A stretch of 53,500 bases of DNA from positions 1,672,115 through 1,725,614 of the forward strand of contig BFEA01000322.1 in the NCBI GenBank assembly GCA_003427395.1. The letters run 5' to 3'. The translations under genes and the position numbers were made by a program. Numbering within the stretch: the stretch's first letter is position 1; every line of letters begins with the position of its first letter. Source of the stretch: Chara braunii (Eukaryota; Streptophyta; Charophyceae; Charales; Characeae). This document shows, in pieces, positions 1 to 10,825 of the stretch. The notes beneath the pieces are model-generated. The model did not search any database. It saw only the letters and a list, made by a program, of their open reading frames with translations, and was not told the origin of the DNA.

Positions 1-89
1 AATAGGAACCGGACTGATGCTCCCCAGAATGGAAATGGTGCCAGGTCCATAAGGACCTGTTTTTGTTTGTTAAAAAAAAAAAGTATACA
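1..89. other. Unassigned flank left of element E1
   Basis: No open frame, repeat partner or motif was recognised here. It contains a short A-run at about 72-82 and ends at the target site of element E1. Confidence 0.5.
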
Positions 90-94
90 CTGCC
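90..94. repeat. Target-site duplication of E1, left copy
   Basis: CTGCC directly precedes the TG of the left LTR and is repeated exactly at 8127-8131 after the CA of the right LTR. Five bases is the usual Ty3/gypsy target duplication length. Confidence 0.9.
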
Positions 95-610
95 TGTGGC
101 ATACTGTGCACCACACGGGCCTGCAGGGCCCGACCAGGCGGAACAAGGGATAAGTCAGGGCCCTCCAGGCCCTGTGTCGTTTCAGCCTAAAAAGGAGGGC
201 CAATGTTAGGCCCTCGCAAAGTCGACCTTTCCTGAAACTTAGGCGCCGGGCCAGGGATAAGCGCAGGCCATTTTCAGGCCCGTTTCAAGACGACCTTTTT
301 TTTAACTTAGGTGCCAGGGTCTGGCACGATTCGGCATTGGCAAGAGCAGCCTCCCAGCGGGATTAGTGCTGGTCCGCCCGGGAGGGTACAGTGAGTTGGG
401 AGGCAGTTCAGGAGGCAGTCTTTGGGCACTCGGCAGAGCGCTGCAGTAGTAGGAGATAGGAGTAGTCTTCAGCGCTCCGCGCTCTAGAGTATTGTTAGAG
501 AGAGAGGAGAGTGGCGGAGGCCAGGGAGACTTACCTTTGACGCCATCGCTCCAGCTTCGTCTTCGAGGTACCTGCAGCAAGGTGCCACCTTCATCAGGTT
601 AGTACCTGGC

Positions 611-679
<69 letters not shown>

Positions 680-1139
680 TTCTTCTTCTTCCTCTTCCTC
701 CAGTCCACCATCTCTTCCTCACCCTCCAGCTACCTGACTTCTCGGTATCGGCAGACTACGAGAGAGAGAGAGAGAGAGAGATTTGTGACTTCGGGATGTT
801 GACGACATTTGGATACGGACTCAACCTTTGGACAGAGACATCGATGGGAGACTATTTCGGATCGATATCAACGACAGTCGTGTTGACGACATTCGCATTT
901 TCTCCCTCCTTTTCGTCTGATCCCCTCCTCTTCGTCTGTGTATGATCTGGATCTGGTGCATTCTTCCTGTGTGTAGCGCCAGGCTCCTTCACACCTTGCG
1001 ATGATGATGATATATGTTTGGTCTGCATTGCGGCATTGGTAGGGCTGATCATTGGTATTTTAGCCTTCCGCTGCGCTATCCTGTACTATGTGAGAGAGCT
1101 CGGTTCTTGTTCTGGTCTGCACCATTACGGTATGCAACA
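95..1139 (+). repeat. E1 5' LTR
   Basis: Matches 7081-8126 along its whole length with small indels. It begins TGTGGCATACTG and ends ATGCAACA. It carries two GA tracts and a conserved stretch around 545-605 that is also found, on the opposite strand, in the LTRs of E2. Relative to the 3' LTR it lacks about ten bases around 355, which removes the TATATA core present in the other copy. Confidence 0.92.
614..675 (+). repeat. (GA)n microsatellite inside E1 5' LTR
   Basis: About 60 bases of GA repeat. A second GA tract is at 760-780. The matching 3' LTR tracts are about 7597-7639 and 7720-7769, with different lengths, so the tracts have changed since insertion. Confidence 0.95.
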
Positions 1140-1623
1140 GTTTTGAAAGCCGAAACTTTGTGAAACCTTGCCTAGATCTCGCTCATAGTACTCCTCCGAA
1201 AACGCCTCACTAATAGCCGATCGACAGAATTCAAAAAAAAAGAAAAAAGAAGAAAAAGGGGGGGCTATCCTCTTCTTTTTTTTTTTTTTTTTTTTTTAAT
1301 GTTGTTCTGTTGATTAGGACCCGGAATGGAAAGTGCGGTTTGGTTACCTTCCTGCGTTTCCCTCCCACCCAGCCCTTTGCCTGTGTCCCAGTTTGGTAAG
1401 TGCCACGTCAGCACCAGTTCCACATCAGCAGTGCCATATCAGTAGCAGAGCCATGTCAGCAGTGCCACATCAGCAGCAGTGCCACATCAGCAGCAGTGCC
1501 ACGTCAGCAGTGCCACATCAGCAGTGCCACGATAGTAGCAGTGCCACATCAGCAGTGCTACGTCAGCAGCACCGCGGCAGCAGTGCCACGTCAGCAGCAC
1601 CACGGCAGCAGTGCCCCGCCACC
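1140..1623 (+). repeat. E1 leader with TGCCACRTCAGCAG minisatellite
   Basis: Between the left LTR and the presumed gag start. The first 260 bases include A- and T-runs (1232-1298) and no recognisable primer binding site. From about 1398 to 1616 a short unit built on TGCCACRTCAGCAG repeats roughly 15 times with small variations. The same unit occurs in the leader of E2 (about 18535-18620, opposite strand). It can be read through in one frame, giving a Ser/Ala/Gln/His-rich stretch, but low complexity makes a non-coding leader more likely. Confidence 0.7.
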
Positions 1624-3166
1624 ATGACGATTCCAGTTTTGGGCATGCTAGGCCAACTGGACAGCGAGCCCATTGCCGAGTTCCGACATCGGATCCAAGA
1701 TCAGCTCGCACAGATCGAAGCTGAGGAACGGCGCCAGGCGGCAGCCGAGGCTGCCCGCCTACAGGCTGAAGCGGAGGCAGCGGCTTCAGGCCATAGCTGA
1801 CACAAATGCCCAGGCCCGCCGCAAGCAGGCCTAAGATCTGCTGCAGCGGCACGAAGCCGCCAGCGTCGACAGGCTCAAGTTCTGACACTCTGAACCATCC
1901 GAAGGCCATGACAACACAACACCGGAAGAGCAGCACAAGGAGTTTCTCTCCGAACTCGTGACCCGGTTGGTTTACACTTGTAACCACCTGCAGTCCGAGT
2001 TAGAGAAACAGCATCAGGAACTGGATAAGCTCCGACAGGCAGTGCGGATCCACAAGGACCTGCACGAGGATGCCACGCAGGCACTACATACCCGTGTACA
2101 GGACTTGGAGCAAGCAGCAGCAAGCCGCCTCAACCCCCCAGTTGGAGCAAATAATTGACCATGTACTCGCGATGATTGGCGACGTCAGCACTTTCGCCAC
2201 ACCAGCCTCCATCAGCGAGCAGCTCGACGCCTTGAAGAACGAGGTTCAGCAACTACACCAGCCGCCCGACAATGATGGCCGCACCAGTGCATCGCATCAG
2301 TATAAGATGTCGATGTTCCGGATCGAAAAGTTTGATGACTCTACTTATCAGGACCCGGTCACCTGGTGGCAGGGCTTTACAACGGAGCTTCGGATTCATC
2401 AGGTCCCCGATCACTTGTACATCTCGGCGCTGTTCCTCAACGCCAAGGGCGGATGCCAGATCTGGCTCAGCCACATGGCAACCATCCACGGCGTCCAGGT
2501 TGCCGACCTGCACGAAAAGATCTCTTGGGAAGATTTGATGAAGGAATGGAAGAAGCGGTTTATTGTTGACGACGCCCCGACGCTCGCCGTCCACCGCCTC
2601 TTCGCCCTGACTCAAGGCAACACACCGACATGCGACTGGCTCACGGAATGGCAAAAGATCATGGCAACACCTAATCTTGACTTGCCATTTTCGCATCTGC
2701 GCCGGGAGTTCTACAACCGATCGTGTGCCACCTTGAGCCTCGCACTCAGTGATGCGAACAATACACAATCTTCGCCGAAATCATTGACAAGGCTCGTGAG
2801 ATCATCAAGACCAACCGGGCTGCTGCACACAAGAAATCAGCGTGGCAGCCAGCCTATGTGGAGAAAGGAAAATTTTGTCCGCGTCTGCAACTCGTCGCTG
2901 CAGTCCAACCGGAGAACCTTGTGGAAGACCCAACAGCCACCCCAGCATCACGTGAGGGAGATTAGGTGCCCGCCGTCCAGCCGCGAAGCAACAACAACTC
3001 CCGTGGAAAGGGGAAGGCGAAAACAGCATCGCCGACCGGAAATGGACATCTAGTAACATGGGTCAAGTTCAGCTTGACCGAGGCCGAATACAGGTACCGC
3101 AACCGATACGGCTGCTGCTATTGGTGCAACAGCACCAAGCACAAGACCTCCCAATGCCAAGACTAA
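1624..3166 (+). pseudogene. gag: E1 gag (capsid and nucleocapsid), frameshifted
   Basis: Likely start is ATG 1624, in the strong context GCCACCATGA, giving MTIPVLGMLGQLDSEPIAEF and an Ala/Glu-rich coiled-coil-like segment. The frame breaks near 1790, continues in a second frame (1958-2155; coiled coil around SELEKQHQELDKLRQAV), then a third (about 2110-2800). The third holds the retrotransposon gag domain (MFRIEKFDDSTYQDPVTWWQ, then WEDLMKEWKKRFI). A CCHC zinc knuckle, CYWCNSTKHKTSQC, is intact at about 3113-3160 in yet another frame. Gag normally forms the particle and binds element RNA. At least three frameshifts make this copy non-functional. Confidence 0.85.
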
Positions 3167-4240
3167 GGCAAGGAGGATGTTCGACCTCAAATCAGCTCGG
3201 GAAATTGAGCCACGTGGAAGGTGAGGCGACTCCACCTCTCACTCCGCCAGATTCGGCTGCCTTGCTAGTGGCCTCCTACACATCTGGGGAGAATGCGGAT
3301 GTCGCAAGTCCTCGGTTCANTTACGAGGATTACGCTGTCCACTTGGTCCCACTGTTGGACCAGCCACTCCACGTGCAAGACTCCACCACATGCACGGTTT
3401 CATCACCATCGGCAACCGATTCGGCAGCTTCGCTGCCAACTTTCGCCGGAGATTCAACGTCATGGTCAAGACTTGAGAAACTCGACCTGTTGACGTTCGC
3501 GGACTTCCAATGGATGCCCCTTCCCCCGACCGGTCGATTGTCAAAACCGCATTGCAACGCGCTCATGGCACAATTGCGGGATTACTTGCACAATGCATTA
3601 CCAGCTCCGTTGATGGACACTGGAGTAGGGGTTGTTGACCTTCACGACTACCTTGCGAAGATCGGTCGCGAGTTCAAGACACAACGGTACACTACCAACG
3701 ACGCACCATTGCTGTACATACGCATTCAGATCGGAGAAGTGACGTGCAACGCTTTGATCGATTGCGGAGCTACTCCCAACTATATGAGCCAAGATTTCCC
3801 GGTACGCGCTAGCCCGGGGCCACGCGTTAGGAGGAAGTCGCAGCCCACGCAAGTCACGTTGGCTGACGGTCACACGCACAAGTCAATTGACCGGTGAACT
3901 TCTATCGCCGCACCGTTCACATTCGTGATCGGAACGGAGTACTAGTCCCGTGCACGGTGCCTCCACGTCACCCTTCGATCAACTGTCACGTGGTGTCCGC
4001 CACGAGCATTCGAGCGTCCATCACTCAAGACGACATCGAGGAGATGGGTGTGTTTTCTCCACGCCCTGCCTACCCATGACATCCCATCGATAAACGCATC
4101 AACGGACCCACGCGTCATCGAGCTTCTAAACGCCTACGGTGATGTTTTCGAAGCCCCGCACAGAGTCGTACCGGATCGGCCAATCCGCCATGAGATCAGG
4201 TCGGGGCCGTTCCTCCGCGTGGTTGCATCTACCGCATGAG
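3167..4240 (+). pseudogene. E1 aspartic protease region, defective
   Basis: The pepsin-like active-site loop reads ALIDCGATPNYMS at about 3752-3796 where the family has D-S/T-G; the catalytic motif here is D-C-G. One N is present at 3320. By comparison with E2, about 45 residues are deleted near 3893, removing the flap and the ILGMPWL-type C-terminal motif. A stop follows at 3895-3897, and the linker (VNFYRRTVHIRD onward) resumes in a different frame. The protease would normally cut the Gag-Pol polyprotein. 4048-4240 is the linker into RT, with DVFEAPHRVVPDRPIRHEI, a typical gypsy pre-RT sequence. Confidence 0.82.
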
Positions 4241-4254
4241 CGAGGAAGAGTTAA

Positions 4255-5637
4255 GTGTGCTACGGGCACAACTCGACAACCTTCTTGGGAAAGGTTGGAT
4301 TCGGCCTAGCCCTTCCCCATAGCGCTCCCGTTCTCTTTGTCCGGAAGAAAAACAAGGACTTGCGGTTGTGCATCCACTATCGCAAGCTCAACGTGCGAAC
4401 CGTCAAGAACGCCGACCCTCTTCCGTGCATCGACGACCTCCTCGAACGGCTGGGCGGCGCAATTTTTTTCTCCAATCTTGACCTTAAATCGGGATATCAC
4501 CAACTCGAGATCCGGCGGGAGGACCGCTATAAGACCGCGTTCAAGGCGCGATATGGGCATTTCGAATGGTTGGTGATGCCTTTTGGCCTTACGAATACCC
4601 CGACCACGTTCCAAGCGGCTATGACGACGGAGTTTCGACACATGCTGGATAGATTTGTACTCATCTACCTCGACGATATTTTGGAGTACAGCCGAAGTTT
4701 AGACGGGCATGTCGAGCACCTGCGCACCGTTTTGGAGCGGCTACGACAAGCCAAGTACAAAGCTAACCGTGATAAATGTGAATTCGCGCTGCAGGAGCTC
4801 GAATACTTGGGCCATTATGTGACGCCACAAGGCATCTGTTTGCTCGCGGACAAGATTGAGGACATCCGCGTATGGCCCGATCCCACAAACACCACGGACG
4901 TTTGCTCATTCATGGGGTTTTCAGGCTACTACCAACACTTCATCACCGGGTACTCAAGGATTGCCGCACCATTGACGAGATTACAATCGCCAAAGGTGCC
5001 AGTCGTATTGGACGACGAAGCGCGCCGGTCATTCCAAGCACTCAAGACGACCATGCTCATGGTACCCGTCCTTAGCATCTACGACCCCGCCTTGCCAACG
5101 AGAGTGACAACCGAAGCCTCCGGCTATGGTATTGGGGCAATCTTGGAACAATACGATAGTGACAACTGGCATCCCGTGGAGTACTTCAACCACAAGGTGC
5201 CTCCCATCAACTCACTTGGTGATGCAAGGAAGGAGCTGCTTACGTCCGTGATGACTCTCAAGCGATGGCGACATTTCCTCGTTGGGCGTCGCGGGTTCAC
5301 GTGGGTCAGTGATAACAACCCGTTGACCTGCTACAAGACGCAAGATACGGCGAGCAACACTATCGGACGATGGATGTATTTCATCGACCAATTTGACTTC
5401 ACACCAAAACATCTCGCTGGCCTCTCCAATTGCGCAGCAGATGCACTCTCGCGAAGACCCGATCTTTGCGCTGTGACACATCATGCCTTCGTGTTCGACG
5501 AGGAACTCCAGCGGCATTTCATTCGGGGCTACCAATTCGATCCAGATTTCGCCACGCTATATCCGCAACTATCTTCGGATCACCCGCCGACCAACAATTA
5601 CCTCATCGCCGACGAGTACTTGCTTCTCCACTCGTGA
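4255..5637 (+). pseudogene. pol: E1 reverse transcriptase and RNase H
   Basis: One 460-residue open frame covers most of RT and RNase H. Visible RT motifs: [43 protein letters not shown] and the catalytic box LIYLDDIL (YLDD intact). RNase H begins TRVTTEASGYGIGAILEQ; the first catalytic acidic residue, normally D in TTDAS, is E here. Later marks are DARKELL, SDNNPL and the tail ADALSRRPD. Together these enzymes copy element RNA into DNA and remove the RNA strand. The frame is the best preserved in E1, but upstream and downstream breaks prevent a Gag-Pol polyprotein. Confidence 0.9.
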
Positions 5638-5640
5638 GGC

Positions 5641-7055
5641 AAGGACTTACTTTGCGCCCCAGGAGAACGTCGTCTTCGGAGTCGCCTTCTCAGCGAGTAC
5701 CACGACTCGCGACTCGACGACCACTTCGGAGTCAATCGGACTATGGCACGACTTCGACAACGATTCCGGTGGCTTGACGTCATCACCGATGTCACTTGCT
5801 ATTGCGACTCTTGCGAAGTTTGTCGACGAAGCAAGCCCCGCAACCGCAATCCCTACGGCGAGTTGTGCTTGTTGCCTCTCCCACGGGAACCCGGCCTCTC
5901 CATTGTTATGGAGGTCACCGGCCCGTTTCCCCGCGATCGCTTCTGGCACAACGGCATCCTCACGGTCGCTGACCGATTGAGTAAATACGCGCGATTTCTC
6001 CCTTGCAAGTACTACGCCATGGCTCCCGAACTTCCGAGCCTCTTGCACACCGGCTGGATTTGCAGCCACGACATAGCGGAAGGTATCGTTTGCGACCGCG
6101 ACACTCGGTTCATGTCGGCATTTTGGACTTCTCTCATGAAGGAGTCCGACACCGAAATGAAACCAAGTTCGGCTCGGCACCCACAAACGGACGGGCAAAA
6201 GGAGAGAGCACATCTAGACTGCATCAAATGATGCTTTGTACGCTCATCCGTTCGGATCAGAAGGATTGGGTTGATCGCCTCCCCGACATTGAGTTCGCCT
6301 ACAACACTTCATTGCATCCGGCGATCGGCGTGACTCCATTCGAGTTGCACCGCGGTGGTCGGAAAGGCCGTATCTTTGCTGATCTTCTCCTCCACGAACT
6401 GCCGACATAGACGCCGCTTGCTCTCCCGCCTCCGTCCGGAAGTACAGGGAATTGTTGACTCAAGCCCGTGCGAACATGCACAAGGCTCAAGTCCGCATGC
6501 AGCAGCAAGCCAACAGGCGTCGCGTGCCATGTCCCATCTGCGTCGATGATCTGGTTTGGGTCTTCGCAGAAGAATTTGCGCTCGAACAGGATGTTTCACG
6601 CAAGCTACTCCCCAAGTGGTTTGGACCATGGACCGTCCTTTCAGCTGCAGTCGACAAGCCCGACGGCCCATCCTTTATGATCGACATCCCTCCGCATTTG
6701 CCGGTCCATCCAGTCTTTCACACCTCGAAGCTGGCGAAATACACACCAGCCAAGGACAACGACTTTTCGGACCGACGATCACAAGACCCTCCCTCCATGG
6801 ATGGTCATCAGGAGATCGATCGTGTGGTCACGCAACCGCAAGTACAGCAACAAGCCGATGCAATACAAGGTCTCATTCAAATGGTGCAACCACGACGACA
6901 TAATGTGGATTTCACGAGCAGATTTGCAAGCATCTGCACCGCTGATCTACTCCGACTCCGAGCGACGAAGACTAGCTAAGGAAGCTTCACAACCTGCCCC
7001 TCCCACCCGGACTTTGGTCCCTCCCTCCGACAGGCAGCTTCGCCCTTGCAGGTAA
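5641..7055 (+). pseudogene. E1 integrase and chromodomain-like tail, frameshifted
   Basis: After the stop at 5635-5637 the integrase continues in another frame (5743-6231): zinc-binding remnant CDSCEVCRRSK, core start SIVMEVTGPFPR (first catalytic D replaced by E in MEV), CDRDTRFMSAFW (second D) and HPQTDGQKERAH (E). A shift near 6230 leads to DWVDRLPDIEFAYNTSLHPA, and another near 6440 to the C-terminal part (DDLVWVFAEEF, PVHPVFHTSKLAKY). The last piece, YKVSFKWCNHDDIMWISRAD at about 6858, is the chromodomain-like targeting tail of this clade. Strand transfer is unlikely to be possible. Confidence 0.87.
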
Positions 7056-7067
7056 GCTCAGTCTTTC

Positions 7068-7080
7068 AAGGAGGGGCGGG
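7068..7080 (+). promoter_or_regulatory. E1 polypurine tract
   Basis: AAGGAGGGGCGGG lies directly before the TG of the 3' LTR, the position where plus-strand DNA synthesis is primed in LTR retrotransposons. Confidence 0.85.
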
Positions 7081-7593
7081 TGTGGCATACTGCGCACCAC
7101 ACGGGCTTGCAGGGCCCGACCAGGGATAAGTCAGGGCCCTCCAGGCCCTGTGTCATTTCAGCCAAAGGAGGGCCAATGTTAGGCTCCTCATAAAGTCGAC
7201 CTTTCCTCGCTAGACCAGGGATAAGCGCAGACCATTTTTAGGCCCATTTCAAGACAACCGTTGTTTGAACTTAGGCACCAGGTTTTGGCACGATTCGGCA
7301 TTTCCAAGAGAAGCCTCCCAGCCGGACCAGCACTATATAGTGCTGGTCCGCCCGGGAGGGTTCAGGGAGTCGGGAGGCAGTTCAAAAGGCAGTCTTCGGG
7401 CACTTGGCAGCAGCACTCGGCGGAGCGCTGCAGTAGTAAGAGATAGTAGTCTTCAGCGCTGGGCGCTCAGAGTAGCGTTATAGAGAGAGGAGAGTGGCGG
7501 AGGCCAGGGAGACTTACCTATGACGCCATCCCCCCAGCTTCGTCTTCGAGGTACCTGCAACAAGGTGCCACCTTCATGAGGTTAGTACCTGGC

Positions 7594-7644
<51 letters not shown>

Positions 7645-7716
7645 CTTCTTCCTCTTCCTCCAGTCCACCATCTGTTCCTCACCCGCTGGCTACCTGACCT
7701 CTCGGTATTGGCAGAC

Positions 7717-7776
<60 letters not shown>

Positions 7777-8126
7777 CTTCGGGATGTTGACGACATTTGG
7801 ATACAGACTCAACCTTGGGACAGAGACATCGATGGGAAACTATTTGGGATCGATATAAACAATGGTGGTGTTGACGACATTCTCATTTTCTCCTTCCTTT
7901 TCGTCTGATCCCCTCCTCTTCGTTTGTGTATGATCTGGACCTGGCGCATTCTTCTTGTGTGTAGCGCCAGGCCCGTTCACACCTTGTGATGATGATGATA
8001 TATGTTGGTCTGCATTGCGACATTGATTGGGCTGATCATTGGTATTTTAGCCTTCCGCTGCGCTATCCTGTACTATGTGAGAGGTGTCGGTTCTTGTTCT
8101 GGTATGCACCATTACGGTATGCGACA
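7081..8126 (+). repeat. E1 3' LTR
   Basis: Starts TGTGGCATACTG directly after the polypurine tract and ends ATGCGACA, directly before the CTGCC target duplication. It is nearly the same length as the 5' LTR but differs by many substitutions and small indels, so the insertion is not recent. Confidence 0.93.
7324..7349 (+). promoter_or_regulatory. Perfect 26-bp palindrome with TATATA core in E1 3' LTR
   Basis: The stretch reads the same on both strands: arms GGACCAGCAC and GTGCTGGTCC around TATATA. It is a plausible TATA element of the LTR promoter or a symmetric factor site. The 5' LTR retains only the right half. Confidence 0.55.
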
Positions 8127-8131
8127 CTGCC
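8127..8131. repeat. Target-site duplication of E1, right copy
   Basis: CTGCC, identical to 90-94. The following ~38 bases (8132-8169) are flank before the next LTR fragment. Confidence 0.9.
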
Positions 8132-8169
8132 ATACTCCGCTGGCCTCATGGTACTTCCATCGATATTAT

Positions 8170-8548
8170 TGAAATGGATTTCACCTTTTACGGACATAGA
8201 TGCAGATCCCAAGGCTCGATCCCCAGACGTTACCTTACCTTATTTTATCTTACCTGTGTACAGTATCAAGTCGACCTTGTGAGTCTTCAACCTGTGACCT
8301 ATGTGTTAGTAGTTGAAATTAGGTCTGAGTAGTTGTCAAGTCTTGAATCTTAGACCTGTCGAAGTAAGGGTCATACCTGCATAGGGGTCATAGCTGTAGT
8401 TCTGAAAGGTCTAGGTCGTAGGTGGTACAGTTTTGAAAGGTCAAGGTCGTAGCTGCTACAGTCCTGGAAGTCCAAGTCCGCAAACTTTCGGAAGGTCCGG
8501 AAGTGGCCTTTCAAGTTTCTTCTCATGTTATACACAGCAGACCAGAGG
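8170..8548 (+). repeat. Family B LTR fragment (5' part)
   Basis: Begins TGAAATGGATTTCACC, matching the B LTR start TGAAACGGTATTCACC, and follows it through the GGTCAAGGTCGTAGCTGCTA repeats to about 8544, where family D sequence begins. The TATA box and the rest of the LTR are missing. Confidence 0.85.
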
Positions 8549-9447
8549 TGTGGCGGACCCAGCAGGTGTGGTGCTCCGCCCGGGATAGAGATGGAGATGG
8601 AGGAAGAAGGGGGAGCGAGATGGCACAACGCAGCTCCCACGCTAGACTCCAACGCACGTACTCCAAAATGTGCGAATGTAGAATGATCCGGAAAACAGAC
8701 AACAGTTGGGGTATACCCCAGCGGACTGACTGGACTGGACTGGACTGGACTGGACTGGACTGGCTGGTACGGATAGAGGTACCGCCTTGGACAGGACTAA
8801 CCCGAATACAACACAGACCTGTAAGAACAGGCCAAGGGGCTGGTCTCACAGGCCAACCAGAGGTCCGCTACACAATCCTCGGCCTGTGATGGATCGCCTA
8901 GATACAAGCACGCTTCCTCCAAGAAGTGGAACTCTACCAAAGAAAAAGAAAACCTGAGTAGGCTAGGATGCGGAGCAAGCTCCATGCTGAGTCTATGCGA
9001 TGCAACCTAGGATAGAAAATGTCACAAAAACAGCAATGTCACAACTAACAGCCTAAGTGAAAGCAGAAGCAAGTAACTATCATACATGTCCTAGGAAAGC
9101 AGAAAGTAATAACAACTAGATCCTAGAATGTTGGAGGCAGTAGCCTCAGTCTGGAAATAGCTGACTAGTGTATAAGTCCTAAGAACAGCAAAAGCAAAAC
9201 AACTAAATCCTGGAAATGTCAGAGGTAGTAGCCTCAGTCTGAGGGCAGCAAAGCAACAACAAGACAACCATATGTCACAGGAGGAGTGTTTCGCAAACCA
9301 AAGGGTGGGATGGTCTCTAAGGGTGGCGAATGCAGCCTAAGGGTCGATAAACTCCTAAGGGAAACCACACATAAATGACAGGGAGACACATGTCATCAGG
9401 CTCAATGAGGGTGGCGAATGCAGCCTAAGGGTCGACTAACGTAGCTG
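8549..9447 (-). mobile_element. D': 3' end fragment of gypsy family D
   Basis: Reverse complement of 8549-8872 matches the D LTR at 35793-36107 (ends TGTGGCGGACC and GGTCCGCTACA on the + strand). 8873 to about 9350 matches the non-coding tail upstream of D's 3' LTR (35250-35792). The right end is scrambled: GGGTGGCGAATGCAGCCTAA occurs twice (about 9321 and 9408). It contains a GGACT pentanucleotide run at about 8735-8763. Confidence 0.85.
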
Positions 9448-9448
9448 A

Positions 9449-10760
9449 TGGTTTGTGCGTTCCCGATAGTGAAGAGATCCGTAGTTTAATCTTAGGGGAA
9501 TGTCATGACACAGAGGGACATTTTGGTTGGCGAAAGACATTAGCCAACCTCATACGCGCGTATACATGGCAAGGTATGAAAGCCGACTGCATAGAGTATG
9601 TACGCAGTTCCAAAGTCTGCCAACGGAATAAGACCACTACGCGGGCCCCTCTCGGTCTTCTCAGACCCTTGCCTATTCCCACGAGACTCGAAGATTCTGT
9701 GTCCATTGACTTTATGGATGCTGGGGTCAAGAGTAGGCATGGCAAGAGCCAAGTCATGGTTGTAGTTGATAGATTTAGTAAATATGCAGTCTTTGTTCTT
9801 TTACCCGCAGAGGCACGAAGAGATTTGCCTATAGACAAGTTCTTTGATCATTGGGTCAGTGAACATGGTCTCCCGCTGTCAATAGTTGAGATACTAGGTT
9901 CACTGGTCAAAACTGGCAGGAGTTGATGAGAGTTTATGGCTCTAGGTTGTTGATGTCGTCTGGCCGTCATCTTGAGACTAACGGTCAGACTGAACAGATG
10001 AACAAAATCCTGCAGCAAGTTCTCAGAATGTATATTAGACCTGATCAGCTTAAGTGGGATGAGATGCTTCCCAAGGTAGCCAGCGCATACAATACACAGT
10101 GTGCACTTAATGACTTGTCGCACTCCCAACGAGTTACATAAGTCCTTTAGATCGCGTAGACCGTTTGAGGGACTGAACCGGGATCAGATCCAAAGACTAC
10201 CGCCTGGTACTAGGGAGTTTGCACTATATTATGAAAAGGAGATTGCTACCGTCACAAAGAACCTTAGGAAGGCCCAGCATAGAATGATAGAGCAAGCCAA
10301 TAAGCACCATCGCCCATCGCAGTTTCAAGTAGGCGACTTAGTCTTGGTCAAGTCCAAAGAGTTTGCTCCCGAGGAAACATTTGACAAAAGTTACTGCCTG
10401 CATACCGAGGACCGTGGCCGGTCTTAAAAGTCAAGGGCGGAGAGGATGGACTGTCCTACACAGTCAAAATTCCAGCGCACCTCCACACCTACCCGGTGTT
10501 TCATGCCTAAGTTGCTGCTTTGTACAACAAGTCAACAGTTTCCATCACAGAGGTCCATGATCCCTCCGGACATGGATGGAAGGTTCGACATTGACGGCAT
10601 CATAGGTGAAGATGTCTTCATAACAGGAGGTAGGGGGTTGTCCACCGAAACAGTATAAGGTCAGGTTCACTTTTCAGGAACCAGAGGACGACCGCTGGTT
10701 TACACGAACAAAACTGCTTGAGACCGCTCCCGATGTAGTTCGCGCCTATGAGAGAGATAA
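9449..10760 (+). pseudogene. Family B integrase remnant
   Basis: Translates as the integrase of element B: HHCC zinc finger GHFGWRKTLANLIRAYTW with SSKVCQRN, core SVSIDFMDAG and VVVDRFSKYAVF. The second catalytic block (SDRDTRF in B) is lost in a small deletion near 9895, leaving a frameshift. SGRHLETNGQTEQMNKILQQ carries the third catalytic residue. Later parts are split over two frames (10101-10427, 10446-10658). The chromodomain-like tail (FQEPEDDRWFTRTKLLETAP) ends at about 10760. It is clearly non-functional. Confidence 0.88.
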
Positions 10761-10810
10761 GAAAGATAAAAGTCCAGCCTTGGACCGAATATTCTCGGAG
10801 GACTTCAAAT

Positions 10811-10825
10811 TTAGGCCGGCGGGAG
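10811..10825 (+). promoter_or_regulatory. Family B polypurine tract (B' copy)
   Basis: TTAGGCCGGCGGGAG directly precedes the LTR TG. The same block occurs before the 3' LTR of B at 47965-47979. Confidence 0.65.

Larger units (their letters stand above)
95..8126 (+). mobile_element. E1: complete, degenerate Ty3/gypsy LTR retrotransposon
   Basis: An 8032-bp element bounded by two LTRs that start TGTGGCATAC and end with GCAACA or GCGACA. A 5-bp CTGCC duplication lies on both sides. Order is LTR, leader, gag with zinc knuckle, protease, reverse transcriptase, RNase H, integrase, chromodomain-like tail, polypurine tract, LTR, which is the Ty3/gypsy order. The coding part runs through several frames and stops, so it is not autonomous. 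No TGGTATCAGAGC-like primer binding site follows the left LTR, unlike the other elements here. Its LTR and proteins are clearly related to element E2 (12974-20603, opposite strand). Confidence 0.93.

Noticed and set aside
1487-1987. Minus-strand open frame opposite E1 gag
   Set aside because: Shadow of the minisatellite and gag coding strand; no recognisable domain.
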